In this document: in pieces, positions 8,656 through 17,440 of the stretch
Numbering within the stretch: the stretch's first letter is position 1
Layout of the letters: each line of letters begins with the position of its first letter
Assembly: GCA_905221605.1 (NCBI GenBank)
Contig: CAJNDS010000944.1
Span: 1 to 48,954, forward strand
DNA: 48,954 nucleotides
Source of the DNA: Symbiodinium natans
Lineage: Eukaryota; Sar; Dinophyceae; Suessiales; Symbiodiniaceae
Direction: 5' to 3'
Notes under the pieces: model-generated
Database searches by the model: none
Told to the model about the DNA's origin: nothing
The model's input: the letters and a program-made list of their open reading frames with translations, nothing else
Program-made: the position numbers and the translations under genes

Positions 8656-10209
8656 CTAAGGTGCAGGAGTCTGCACGTACGGCGTTTGGGATTGATTCTT
8701 CATGCCACCGCGGCGGGTGGGTTTGATAGTCAGGCCCCTGGTGAGAATCACCGACGGCGCTGGCATGAACACAGCGACAGGCAGATCTGGACTGAAAGTG
8801 ATGGCAATAACATCGGCCGCATCTTCCATCACCGTGTCGATTGCGATAAGCTTCTTGGCCAGGTGACCCGTGCACAACACAAAGTCTCCGACCTTCAGCT
8901 CCCCGGCTTTGACGGCCAAAGGCTCCCCTCCGAAATTGGGGGTCATGACACGATGGCTAGGGGTTGTCTTGAAAGCCTCCGTGCCATCCGCGTGCAAGAC
9001 AACAAAACTGGATGCCCTTTGCTGCTGGATGCGGATGACCTCAAGCTGCGTCACCTCATCCGCTGCAAGCACGCGCGAGCCCTTGACGAGCTCTTGCGCA
9101 TACATGTAGAAGGTCTTTGCGTCCGCCTGGCGGAAGAGCATGGTCGGAAGGAAACAATGCGGGCCAGTTGCAGATAGCCAGGATGTGGAGGAAGTGCACG
9201 AGACCGCTGATTCCACCTCATTCTGTGATCCTGCACCTCCCGCCTGCGAAGCTACAAACGTGGCATCTGTGGCTTGCGATGCCAGCAAAGACGCCGAGTC
9301 GGCGACCTCCATGACCACCGGGGTGTGCGGCCCAAAAGGTGTTGCAAGAAGCTTGGTCACCTGATCTCCCAAATCCGTCAGCTGTGGCGCAAGGTGCTCG
9401 TTGGGGCTCTTGGATCCACATGTGTGATGCTTTCCGCAACTCCAGTTGGGGGAGTAGATGTGCAGACCGCAGTTGGACGCATGATTTGTTCCATTTCCGG
9501 GAGCCAAATGCGGGTGTCCCTTGCGAAAGCACTCGCGATGACCGCTGCAACCTAGGCATCTCAAATCACATTCATAACGTTTGATGCATTTGGTCTGGAA
9601 CTTTTCCCGGACCTGCACCAGAGTCTTGATCACCATTTCGCCAAGGATGAACTTGTTGTACGAGATATCGCTTTCATGGCTCATCTCTTTGCGACAGCTT
9701 GAGATCAAGTCGTCCAATGCCTTGCCGGCTTTAACGTCGCAGTTCGTCTGGCACACATGTCCAAAGCAACGTCCTGTGTCATCCACAGCCCCGCAGTTCC
9801 CGGCATGAAAGGATTTGTAGGAATTGTGGCCGCGGCCATATTCCAATAGTCGGCCACACTCGCGATGCCCACTGCAGAAGCAGCGCAATCTGCAGTCCCA
9901 CGTATTGCTGCAGCGCGTCTGGCTGATCTCCACCACAACCTGGCAGAGAACCTTTGGAATGTTGACCCACACCGAGTCCATGGCACGGCAGCAACCGAGC
10001 ACCGACTGACTAACGTCCGTCGCTTGTAGCCTTCCCCTGAGCCGACTCAGGGACAGCAACAAGAGACTTGTCGCTGCAGTATTGCAGAGTCCAGACCGTG
10101 TTCTGACTTCAGACAAGCAGCTGAGCCACCTCTCCCTACTGCAAGATGATGAGGATGGGTGCTGCCTTAAGACCCCCAAAAATCCTTGGGCTCTAGAACC
10201 CCACAACAT
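8656..10209 (-). CDS. Hint-domain (hedgehog/intein-like) protein with duplicated Cys-rich module
   Basis: A single 517-codon open frame starts at an ATG at 10209. Residues 352-490 form a Hint module. It starts with Cys352-Phe and has the block-B TxxH motif (T416, H419 in TPSHR), the KVGDFVL strand near 439-445, and a C-terminal beta region (VIAITFSPDLPVAVFMP). Hint modules of hedgehog and intein proteins carry out N-to-S acyl shift and self-cleavage at the first Cys; here the residues after the module continue only about 27 aa. The N-terminal part has two copies of a Cys-rich unit, centred on CRLRCFCSGHREC (105-118) and CDLRCLGCSGHREC (214-227), followed by His/Cys-containing tails. A short hydrophobic run (SLLLLSL, 48-54) could be part of a signal peptide, and translation might also start at M77. 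A self-processing, possibly secreted protein is inferred. No intron is needed, unlike the neighbouring genes. Confidence 0.8.
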   Translation of the reverse strand: MLWGSRAQGFLGVLRQHPSSSSCSRERWLSCLSEVRTRSGLCNTAATSLLLLSLSRLRGRLQATDVSQSVLGCCRAMDSVWVNIPKVLCQVVVEISQTRCSNTWDCRLRCFCSGHRECGRLLEYGRGHNSYKSFHAGNCGAVDDTGRCFGHVCQTNCDVKAGKALDDLISSCRKEMSHESDISYNKFILGEMVIKTLVQVREKFQTKCIKRYECDLRCLGCSGHRECFRKGHPHLAPGNGTNHASNCGLHIYSPNWSCGKHHTCGSKSPNEHLAPQLTDLGDQVTKLLATPFGPHTPVVMEVADSASLLASQATDATFVASQAGGAGSQNEVESAVSCTSSTSWLSATGPHCFLPTMLFRQADAKTFYMYAQELVKGSRVLAADEVTQLEVIRIQQQRASSFVVLHADGTEAFKTTPSHRVMTPNFGGEPLAVKAGELKVGDFVLCTGHLAKKLIAIDTVMEDAADVIAITFSPDLPVAVFMPAPSVILTRGLTIKPTRRGGMKNQSQTPYVQTPAP

Positions 10210-10386
10210 ACAGCAACATACGTTCCCCGATGACTACAGCCCCAGGGCCGAAGGCTTTGAGTGGGTGGAGCGTTTAGGCCCAGGGATGCTCAGCCTAAGC
10301 CCTTCGATCTTTAGTTTGGGGGGGGGGGGGCCCACCCAAAACCGGAGGGAAGCCCAGTCTTCAAGCCTGTGGATGGCTATGCTTGG

Positions 10387-10488
10387 GTTTAGGGTTTAGG
10401 GTTTAGGGTTTAGGGTTCAGGGTTCAAGGTTCAGGGTTTAGGGTTTAGGGTTTAGGGTTTAGGGTTTAGGGTTTAGGGTTTAGGGTTT
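10387..10488 (+). repeat. Telomere-like array, about 14 units with TTCAGGG variants
   Basis: TTTAGGG heptamers with a few TTCAGGG and TTCAAGG variants in the first half and a pure run in the second half. A G12 run lies just before, at 10319-10330. Confidence 0.95.
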
Positions 10489-10490
10489 AC

Positions 10491-10553
10491 AGTGCCCCGC
10501 ATGCCACGGCAGAGACCCACCGCCCGACGCGTCCCTGGGAACCCTCCCGTAGC
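10491..10553 (-). CDS. Candidate internal exon, unknown gene
   Basis: This 63-nt minus-strand segment lies between an acceptor (CTTGCGCAG) and a donor (CACT|GTAAAC) and reads YGRVPRDASGGGSLPWHAGH. It lies upstream of the Hint gene and directly against a telomere-like array on its 3' side. No partner exon identified. Confidence 0.35.
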
Positions 10554-10583
10554 CTGCGCAAGATGAGAAAGCGCCTTAGTATG

Positions 10584-10636
10584 TAAACCCTGAACCCTAA
10601 ACCCTAAACCCTAAACCCCAAACCCCAAACCCTAAG
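10584..10636 (-). repeat. Telomere-like array, CCCTAAA orientation
   Basis: About seven units, including CCCCAAA variants. Confidence 0.9.
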
Positions 10637-10702
10637 GGTGGCCGTGTTGCCCATCTTCCTGCCTCGCCTCCACAAGACTCACGGGGCTTCTGTTAGAGCT
10701 TA

Positions 10703-10759
10703 CCCTAAACCCTAAACCCTAAACCCTAAACCCTAAACCCTAAACCCTAAACCCTAAAC
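10703..10759 (-). repeat. Telomere-like array, 8 CCCTAAA units
   Basis: Uninterrupted heptamers. The GC-rich patch that follows (10762-10815) can be read as short open frames on either strand and is left uncalled. Confidence 0.95.
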
Positions 10760-10837
10760 TGACGAGCCGGCGCCTATCCATGCATCGACCAGGATCTGCA
10801 GCAGCCTCAGGTGGGATCCTAAACCCTCGGAAATTTA

Positions 10838-10922
10838 GGGTTTAGGGGTTTAGGGTTTAGGGGGCTTGGGGGCTCAGGGGTTTAGGGTTTAGGGTTTAGG
10901 GTTTAGGGTGTAGGGTTTAGGG
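10838..10922 (+). repeat. Imperfect TTTAGGG array
   Basis: TTTAGGG units interrupted by a GGGGCTTGG stretch; opposite orientation to the array 80 bp upstream. Confidence 0.9.
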
Positions 10923-11108
10923 CTTAACCTCGAAACCCTAAACGCTCAAAACGCATCTGAGGGGCGCGGTGGCTTCAGGGAGTTGAACAACCCAAGAAAG
11001 CTCAGACCCTTAGACAGTGCCTCTTATTCGATAAAGTAACTGAAAAGAAAAACATACCCCGACAGGCTATGAATCCTGGAAGGGTCTGTGATTTAGGGTT
11101 TTTGGTAA

Positions 11109-11112
11109 CCCC

Positions 11113-11143
<31 letters not shown>

Positions 11144-11144
11144 A
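11109..11144. repeat. Composite homopolymer C25-A11
   Basis: About 25 C followed directly by about 11 A, the second of three such junctions in the window. Confidence 0.95.
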
Positions 11145-11568
11145 GCCTCTCACCTCCAGCCCGCATGGCGAAGCAAGCCCTAAAACCTGAAACAAAAAGC
11201 CAACAGAACCCTAAACCATTGCCCTAAACCCTGAGCCCCTAAAGCACTCCTGAACCGTAAATGACACCGAAGCCCAAACACCCCATATCCTAAACCTCTT
11301 ACAAGAAGGCCCCCCTAGTTATAAGTAGAGTTGTAAGGACCAAAAATGCGGTTATCAGGATCCGGTCTTGGGTTCTAAGTCCCTCACATATAGTTAGTAT
11401 ATAGTTAGTATAGTAAGGGGGGCCCTACAAGGGGCCTAGGGGTCTAGGGGTCTAAAACCCCCAATAACGCCCTGAAGGCCTGAACCCTATCCGAACAAAC
11501 AAACCAGAAATCCCTGCATCCCCGAGTCCTGAAGCCCTGAAGCCCTAACTCCCAAGCCTTTCCTAAAC

Positions 11569-11636
11569 CCTAAACCCTAAATCATAAATCATAAACCCTA
11601 AACCCCAAACCCTAAACCCTAAACCTTAAACCCTAC
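11569..11636 (-). repeat. Telomere-like array, CCCTAAA with variants
   Basis: CCCTAAA units mixed with ATCATAA and CCCCAAA variants. Confidence 0.85.
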
Positions 11637-12200
11637 TTAGGCTCTGGCCCCATGGGATGGGCGCGGCACGGGTGGTGGCGCTTTGGCGCGACGAGGGCTT
11701 CAGCGGGAATTGGGGATTGGGAGATTCGGTTTGGGGATTAGGGTTTTGTTTTGGGGTTTAGGGTTTAGGGTTATTTTGGGGTGCAGGGTTCGGGTTTTCA
11801 TGTGTTCAGGGAGTCTTAGGTTGGATCTTGTGGGGTTTAAGGCTGGGGTGCCTGGGGGCGAAGGGCTTGGCCAACGGGCTTCGAGTTGGATTCAGGATTC
11901 CAGGATCCCCAATCTTAATTGGAGGTTCAGGGTCTAGGTCCCTTGTGCCCGCAAAGGAGGTTAGTAAGTAGACTTGTGCTTGGGGTGATAAGTTTGCGTG
12001 AACCTCCAAGTAGAGCCATTCAGGTGATGCAAAACGTCAGTCCCGAAGCCTTATGCTAGGTCCGCCGCATCGGTATGTGGCAGGGGTCCGGCATAGACCA
12101 CACCAAGCACAAAAATAAACTGAAATGCGCAACACCACCCAATAACAGCAATTGCAACAACAACAGCAGAAACAATAACTATAGAAGTACCAGGTACATA

Positions 12201-12256
12201 TACATATATATATATATATACATATATATATCTATATATATATATACATACATACA
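12201..12256. repeat. TA/TATC microsatellite
   Basis: An alternating TA tract with CATA and TCTA interruptions. Confidence 0.9.
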
Positions 12257-12755
12257 GTCAAAAATATGTACACACACAAACATAGCAAACATGGGAAACA
12301 AAAGGACACATTGATGCCGGCTAGTTTCATTCCTATTGTACGAACAGGGCGACGACGATGACGATGGCGATGGCGTGAGCATGAGGATCATGGTGCTGAT
12401 TCTGGTAGTGAGGGTAGTTATCCTGGACTCCCCTGCGCATGCATGCTGTGTACCCAGAACTCATACATGTACAGAGCCACAGACTACAAAGTCGCGCCTG
12501 CAGCTACGGATCTCGAATCACACCAAGGCATGAACATGCGCAGGGCTCAAAAGGCACACGCCCCATGCGGCGGAGTGGATCTAGTAGCTAGTATATAGGC
12601 CCTTATGGTACCCTAAACTATGATGGAATAATATATACGTTGGGCTTAGAGTGTGTCATGTAGTGGAGACGCCGTACTCCACCTTACCAATTTCTCCACA
12701 CTCTGTGGCGAACAGAAGGTGGTCGGCTGGAAGGTACAACTTGTGGAACCCCCTT

Positions 12756-12867
12756 CTAGGCTGCCCAGTAACTCATGAAGGGCGCACTTTGTCGCGTTAA
12801 TTAAGGGGTCTATCACGGATCTATCAGTGATCCTGAAAGGGAACAGAGGCACGACTGGGCATCCTTA
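12756..12867. mobile_element. Terminal-inverted-repeat element, family A, copy 1
   Basis: The left end is CTAGGCTGCCCAGTA and the right end GACTGGGCATCCTTA, imperfect reverse complements. A second copy with better-preserved ends lies at 28845-28952. Length 112 bp, no coding capacity of its own. A 68-codon minus-strand frame (12852-12646) overlaps it and is not supported as a gene. Confidence 0.6.
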
Positions 12868-13009
12868 CATTGTAAATTGACACTTCAGCGCATTAGCGTT
12901 GATGAGCTGCTTTGTACCACTGGCTGGTGTGAGACATCTCGTTTGGCTACGAAGAAACTCTTCTTGCACACTTGTGCCGAGGGTGGTCAACATGTGAGTG
13001 AATGGGGGG

Positions 13010-13079
13010 TTAGGGTTTAGGGTTTAGGGTTTAGGGCTTAGGGCTTAGGGTTTAGGGTTTAGGGTTTAGGGTTTAGGGT
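13010..13079 (+). repeat. Telomere-like array, about 9 units
   Basis: TTTAGGG with two CTTAGGG variants. Confidence 0.95.
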
Positions 13080-13153
13080 GAGGGAGGGGGGTTCAGATGA
13101 TCCACTTAGGAAAATATATAAATATCCCAGGGGCCTACCTAGTTTGCTTGCAG

Positions 13154-13209
13154 ACGCCTGCGGGGAGCTCTTCACCCTGCCGAAAACAGCCGGGTCGCCG
13201 CTGCTCACA
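13154..13209 (+). CDS. Candidate exon, strand uncertain
   Basis: On the plus strand, after a strong acceptor (TTTGCTTGCAG), the frame reads ACGELFTLPKTAGSPLLT and ends at CACA|GTTAGG. The minus strand is also open through this patch, so the strand call is weak. Telomere-like arrays lie on both sides. Confidence 0.3.
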
Positions 13210-13210
13210 G

Positions 13211-13288
13211 TTAGGGTTTAGGGCTTTAGGGTTTAGGGTTAGGGTTTAGGGTTGAGGGTTTAGGGTTTAGGGTTTAGGGTTCGGGTTT
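13211..13288 (+). repeat. Imperfect telomere-like array
   Basis: TTTAGGG units with GTTAGGG, GCTTTAGGG and GTTGAGGG variants. Confidence 0.9.
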
Positions 13289-13691
13289 ATACGGGTTCAG
13301 AGTTTAGAGCTTCAGTTCCAGGAATCTGGTGAAGAAAAGCGGGTGCCCTTCTCTTGTCTGAAGAGGTTGTTAGGTTTAAAAAACGGTGCCTCTTCTTTTG
13401 CGCTTAGTACAAACCCGAACCCTAACACATGCACAAGGGTACCTCCGACCGACCGTAAGGATAAGGGACAAGGGTCTACGCCAAACCCAAGATGATCTTC
13501 GTATCCTGACGATGTGTATGTGTTGTACGTCTTCTCTCCTACTTTGGGGATTTGCTGGGGTTAAGGGTTTCGGCTTTAGGCGCTTCTCTTCGCTGCTTCC
13601 TCTGTGATTTCGGACGGGTTTATCAAGCCATCTCCATCAGTAGTGTCTGAACGCCAAGGGGAAACACACGGGCAAACCATAAACCCTAAAC

Positions 13692-13792
13692 TTGGGATGT
13701 TCCCCCTTATACTAACAGTCCTTTATAGGGATTATAGCACCCGTATGATAATCCCTATCAAGGACTGCTAGTACAAGGGGAGACCATCCCAA
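13692..13792. mobile_element. Inverted-repeat element, family B, most complete copy
   Basis: The left arm TTGGGATGTTCCCCCTTATA... is mirrored by a right arm ending ...GGGGAGACCATCCCAA, with a central GGGATTATAGCACCCGTATG followed by ATAATCCC. Length 101 bp. Both flanks are telomere-like (CCCTAAAC before, CCCTAAGC after), so the element appears to have inserted into such a tract. No ORF of its own. Confidence 0.65.
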
Positions 13793-13856
13793 CCCTAAGC
13801 CTTAAAGTCCTACACCCCAAGATCGCTCTAAGCCCCAACGAAGCCCCAAGAGCCTG

Positions 13857-14050
13857 GTGCAGCCTGGAAAACTGGCGCTTGCGCCTTACGCGCCCCTGCG
13901 GGCGACCCGAGGGCGCATTTATGGCTTCGATGCGCTCCGCTTGGGGCTCAGCGAACTCCGGCTACGAGGCGGAAGCACGTGCCCGGCAGAGGCCTTTCGA
14001 GGGGATGCCCGCGACCTCGGCAAGCAGAGGAGGGCTTTGGGGGGTTGGGA
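13857..14050 (+). CDS. Weak candidate exon, strand uncertain
   Basis: A GC-rich patch with an open plus-strand frame that includes IYGFDALRLGLSELRLRGG, leucine-rich with coding-like codons. A second plus frame is also open, so the call is uncertain. It ends against a homopolymer C run at 14141-14157. Confidence 0.25.
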
Positions 14051-14243
14051 GGCTTTTGAGGCTGTTTTTTGTAATCGGGGTTTTGGGGAGTTTCAAGGGT
14101 TTTCAGGGAGTTTTGGCAGCTGTCCCTTGCCCCCTCTCCCCCCCCCCCCCCCCCCCCGAAACCCTAACCCTGAACCACTAAACCGCTAAACTTCACTAAG
14201 TCACTCAACCCTTAACCCTAAACCCTGAACCCCAAGCGCGAGC

Positions 14244-14406
14244 CCTTCTCAGGAGACAGCTCGACTCCGTCGAGCCTGCGCAGAATGTCGGCAAAGGGCA
14301 GTTGCTGCGCTGGTGGCACAACAACACCTTTTGGGGGGACTGCAAAAGGTGGCATCAGTGCCCCGACGCATGAATGTTCAGCCGTTCCGTAAGACGCCTG
14401 ATCCAT
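14244..14406 (-). CDS. Candidate first exon, unknown gene
   Basis: This starts with an ATG at 14406 and reads MDQASYGTAEHSCVGALMPP in the N-terminal part and LPFADILRRLDGVELSPEK near the end, finishing at a possible GC donor (AAGG|GCTCGC). A Pro/Val-rich linker lies between the two parts. The downstream side passes into CCCTAAA-type repeat. It is a plausible 5' exon of a minus-strand gene; later exons and function are not identified. Confidence 0.5.
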
Positions 14407-14944
14407 GGTTCAAGTCCAGAAAGATAAGCACCCAGTTGCTATACATACTCACTGAAACACTTCCATTTGTGCTGCAAGAGTTCTACCTCTGCTGCTGCTC
14501 TCTGCTGCTGCCGCTACATTCCTGATCTCGCGGCCGTCAAGCATTTTCTGAGAAAAAAACATGGATGTGGCACGAGAGCTACACAGCGGCGATCAAGGTA
14601 GCACAGGTTTCTACTCTCGGCTTCACATGTCCCAAAACCACAGAAATATAGGGGCCTGAATCATCAGAATACGGTCATGGGGGGGGGGGGGTTATTATAG
14701 TATAGTTACAAAGGGACCACAAGGGAATATGTATATATATGTATATCTATGTATGTATAATATGTAATTATTCCGACCCTAGAGTATCTCGCAATAGTTG
14801 CGCTGCAACATGGCCTTCCTGCTCCCTTGCCACTAGCGCCACTGGCTTCTCGATGATTTGGCAGTGCTTCTCTTTGCTAGGCCCTGAAGCCCAAACCTAA
14901 AACGAAACCTAACCCCTGAACCCTAAAACTAAAGAAGCCTAAGC
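14407..14944. other. No supported gene
   Basis: It contains a G12 run (14681-14692) and a TATG/TA microsatellite (about 14709-14765). No splice-bounded exon seen. Confidence 0.45.
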
Positions 14945-15051
14945 CTTAGTTGCTGAGTTCATCAGCCCCCCAAAAAATGTACACTTTCAGTTCTATTCTA
15001 GGGGATCATAGTCTCCCAAAAAGTGCAAAGTGTACTCACTCAGCAACTAAG
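14945..15051. mobile_element. Terminal-inverted-repeat element, family C
   Basis: The ends CTTAGTTGCTGAGT and ACTCAGCAACTAAG are perfect 14-bp inverted repeats. Internally, TGTACACTTT and AAAGTGTACT extend the symmetry. Length 107 bp, no coding capacity. Confidence 0.7.
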
Positions 15052-15076
15052 ATAAGCCCTGATGCCTAGTGTTTGG

Positions 15077-15123
15077 CTGTCCTCAGAGCATCGGTGCTCG
15101 CGGCGCTCGATCTGCTTTGTGAC
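15077..15123 (-). CDS. Candidate internal exon, unknown gene
   Basis: After CCCAAG the minus-strand frame reads VTKQIERREHRCSED, charged and coding-like. Upstream codons in the same frame (PHEDPK) also look coding, so the acceptor is uncertain. It lies next to family C elements. Confidence 0.35.
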
Positions 15124-15390
15124 CTTGGGGTCTTCATGGGGGATTGAAGGGTTGAGGGTTTTGGAGGGCTGTTGGTGCTTCTGGGGCGTTTAGGGCTTCT
15201 GGTCTCAAGCTTGAAGTTTTTGCAGGTTTTCATGGCTCGCAGGGGCTTGAGAACTCACGCGAGGCTGTGGCAGGTGCAGTCTTTGGCCCAAAGTCAACGA
15301 ATGTTGCAAGAAGCCATTGACCATGCACACTGCGGGACTGACTGACCACAGCAAGAAACAGACCCTAAACCCAAAACCCTAGACCCAAAA

Positions 15391-15425
15391 CAAAAAAGTG
15401 TAAAGTGTACTCACTCAGCTGCTAA
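15391..15425. mobile_element. Partial family C element (right end only)
   Basis: AAAGTGTACTCACTCAGC followed by TGCTAAG matches the right end of the element at 14945-15051; no left arm is visible. Confidence 0.6.
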
Positions 15426-15461
15426 GACCACAAAGTCCAAGTAAAGCTTCCTGACAGCCTG

Positions 15462-15536
15462 TGAAAACGGCTGTGACCGGTGCAATCGGCGACTTTCCAG
15501 GACGTTGAGCCGCTGGGTCGGCCTGGGACTGCTGGT
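15462..15536 (-). CDS. Candidate exon, unknown gene
   Basis: The minus strand reads LEDQQSQADPAAQRPGKSPI and continues APVTAVFTG, coding-like and Gln/Pro/Ala-rich. Splice borders are not certain, and the plus strand is partly open too. Confidence 0.3.
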
Positions 15537-15550
15537 CTTCAAGGTTATAC

Positions 15551-15584
15551 AGGGTTTAGGGTTTAGGGTTTAGGGTTTAGGGTT
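15551..15584 (+). repeat. Telomere-like array, 4-5 TTTAGGG units
   Basis: Uninterrupted heptamers between the exon candidate and a family D element. Confidence 0.95.
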
Positions 15585-15679
15585 GGGGACACCTCAATCT
15601 ATTCATGTTGCCTTTCGGGTATTCTCACGGTGCTACAGGGTTTCGCAAGGCTTGTCTGTGTGTAAAGGGTGTCAGAACG

Positions 15680-15819
15680 TACTTGGGGTTCAGGGTACTT
15701 AGAACCCCAATGATCACTGTACTTATCAGTCCCCTAAGTCCCCTACATCTTCTGAGTAAGTAGTAGGCGATAAGTAGACTTACAAGTGGGGGTGATAAGT
15801 ACCCATGAACCTCCAAGTA
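15680..15819. mobile_element. Inverted-repeat element, family D, copy 3 (uninterrupted)
   Basis: The left end TACTTGGGGTTCAGGGTACT and the right end (AGTACCCATGAACCTCCAAG, then TA) are imperfect reverse complements. The interior has no telomere-like array, giving the reference structure for comparison with 3419-3583. Confidence 0.6.
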
Positions 15820-16165
15820 GGGCTTAGGTTCAGGGGCCTCCGAGGCCGAAAAAGCACCCCGGCAAACACCATAAACCCTAAACCCTAAAACCTAAACCCT
15901 GAACCGCCCCAAGAACGCGTCCACGCTGCTTGAGGTGCTTCGTCAAGAGCGAGGCGTGCTCCTTCGTGCGACCCTCTAAAGAGGGACCATAGCTTAGACC
16001 ACCATAAACCCTAAGCCCTAAACCTTGACAGTGTTGCAGGAGACCTTGAGCAAGGTCGGGATACACTAGACTAAATAAGGTTGTAGCCATGGTTACCCTA
16101 CTTAGATTGCACTACTGACAAGTACTCATGAACCTCCAAGTAGTCCTCAACCCTAAACCCTAAAC

Positions 16166-16258
16166 TCTGGACAACCGGATCCCCAAGCAGCCCAAACCAA
16201 AGAGACACGACGCTGGACTCCGCAAGCAGTCCTCGGCCATCTCGCGTGCATCTTTGAC
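16166..16258 (-). CDS. Candidate internal exon, unknown gene
   Basis: A 93-nt minus-strand segment after CCTTGCAG reads VKDAREMAEDCLRSPASCLF and then GLGCLGIRLSR before a GTTTAG donor. It starts in phase 0, matching the phase-0 end of 16813-16878, so the two join into one frame. The plus strand is also open here, which lowers certainty. Domain unknown. Confidence 0.45.
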
Positions 16259-16419
16259 CTGCAAGGATGTTAGGTGTGGTTTAGGATCTTGGGTTTAGGG
16301 CTTGGGGCTTGGGGTTTGGGGTTGGGGGTTGGGGTTTGGGATTGGGCTGCGGGTCTGTCGGGTTGGGGTTCAGGGGTGAGGGACTTGGAGTAGCGTTGTT
16401 TAGACTTGCCTCTCAAGAA

Positions 16420-16486
16420 TTGTCGTTCATATGGTTCAGAAAAGATAACGAAGATAACTCACTCAACATCTTCAAATGAACGACAA
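16420..16486. repeat. Short hairpin element
   Basis: TTGTCGTTCAT (16420-16430) and ATGAACGACAA (16476-16486) are perfect 11-bp inverted repeats around a 45-bp loop. It may be a very small MITE. Confidence 0.6.
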
Positions 16487-16519
16487 AGCATCTTGGCGTT
16501 TGGTGAAGGGTGAAGGGGC

Positions 16520-16821
16520 TACTTTGGAGGTTCATGGGTACTTGTACGTATGGTTCTCAGTAGGGTAACTACGGTCATATCTTGATTTAGGGAAATATTT
16601 GTAACCCTACTTATTTATCTATATGACTATTATATGTATATATACTGCGACTTAGGGACATATATATATATATAGATTAACAAACACGTCGGCTATGTCT
16701 GTGTCGTGTTGAATACCATGAGACACAGGGAAAAACCACGTTTGGTTTTCTCTATATCTATATATATATATATGATGTAACACCAGCCTTATTCAGAAGT
16801 ACCCTAGTGAACCTTCAAGTA
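16520..16821. mobile_element. Family D element, copy 4, enlarged AT-rich interior, at a splice donor
   Basis: The left end TACTTTGGAGGTTCATGGGT and the right end (AGTACCCTAGTGAACCTTCA, then AGTA) are inverted. The interior is AT-rich with TA microsatellites. On the minus strand its edge reads TACTTGAAG|GTTCAC, the donor of the exon candidate at 16813-16878. Its other edge gives CCTCCAAAG, a possible acceptor. An introner-like role is inferred. Confidence 0.55.
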
Positions 16822-16878
16822 CACGGGCTGCGCCTCCATCAGCAGGTCGTGCCCAATGCTGAACCTGAAGTTCATGAC
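16813..16878 (-). CDS. Candidate internal exon, unknown gene
   Basis: A 66-nt, 22-codon minus-strand segment after CGCCAG ends AAG|GTTCAC; it includes FSIGHDLLMEAQPVYLK. Codon use is strongly coding-like. It is followed in phase by 16166-16258. It begins about 430 bp past the stop codon of the ABC gene, so it belongs to the next gene in the one-way cluster. Not recognised. Confidence 0.5.
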
Positions 16879-17310
16879 CTGGCGAGGGAAGGCTTAGGGT
16901 TTAGGGCTTAGGGTTTAGGGCTAGGGTTTAGGGTTTCGGGTTTAGGGCTTACCTAAATACCAGCAGCTGTATGACGAAACCAGGCCTCCCCCTTCAAGGG
17001 GCCATGATTTAGAGAACTGCCCACATGGGTGGCTAGGGGTTGCTAAGGCCTATCCCCCTCAGAGATTCAGATGCTCTCTTCCTTCGGATCTGTTCATCAA
17101 GGTTTAGGGTTTGTCAATCAGGGTCCTTTGTCTGGCTGGATGTGGACGTGGCCATGTGAGCCATAGCCGAATTGAGAGAACTACCCATGTAGGAGCCTGA
17201 ACCAAATCCTCGGTCGAGCTTAAGCTACTTGCGTCGCTAGTTAGGCCCTGTAACCCAAGCCCTAAGCGCACACACAGCACACACAATGTGCCTGCTATGC
17301 TGTGGCTTCC

Positions 17311-17440
17311 TTACTCAACCCTGGACACTACCTGGACATAGAAACTCCAAACTGAGTGCAGACAGCGGCCCCGCTCCTTCGTGTGGTACTGGATCACTGT
17401 TGGTCGGTGTGCCACGCTGAGGAAGCCGATCTCCTTCTCC
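17311..17440 (-). CDS. ABC exon 10: H-loop and stop
   Basis: After TTGCCAG the frame reads EKEIGFLSVAHRPTVIQYHT, with the switch His in AHRPT, then KERGRC and a short tail to TAA. The position of the stop assumes no further splicing at CAG|GTAGTG (near 17332). Confidence 0.85.

Larger units (their letters stand above)
11145..12645. other. Repeat-rich DNA without a supported gene
   Basis: It contains decayed telomere-like units and a family D end near 11985-12015. At 11636-11700 a short minus-strand frame ends PAEALVAPKRHHPC...-stop and could be a terminal exon, but lacks clear borders. A 65-codon plus frame with an Asp run (GACGATGACGATGGCGATGG near 12353) is microsatellite-derived. Confidence 0.45.
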
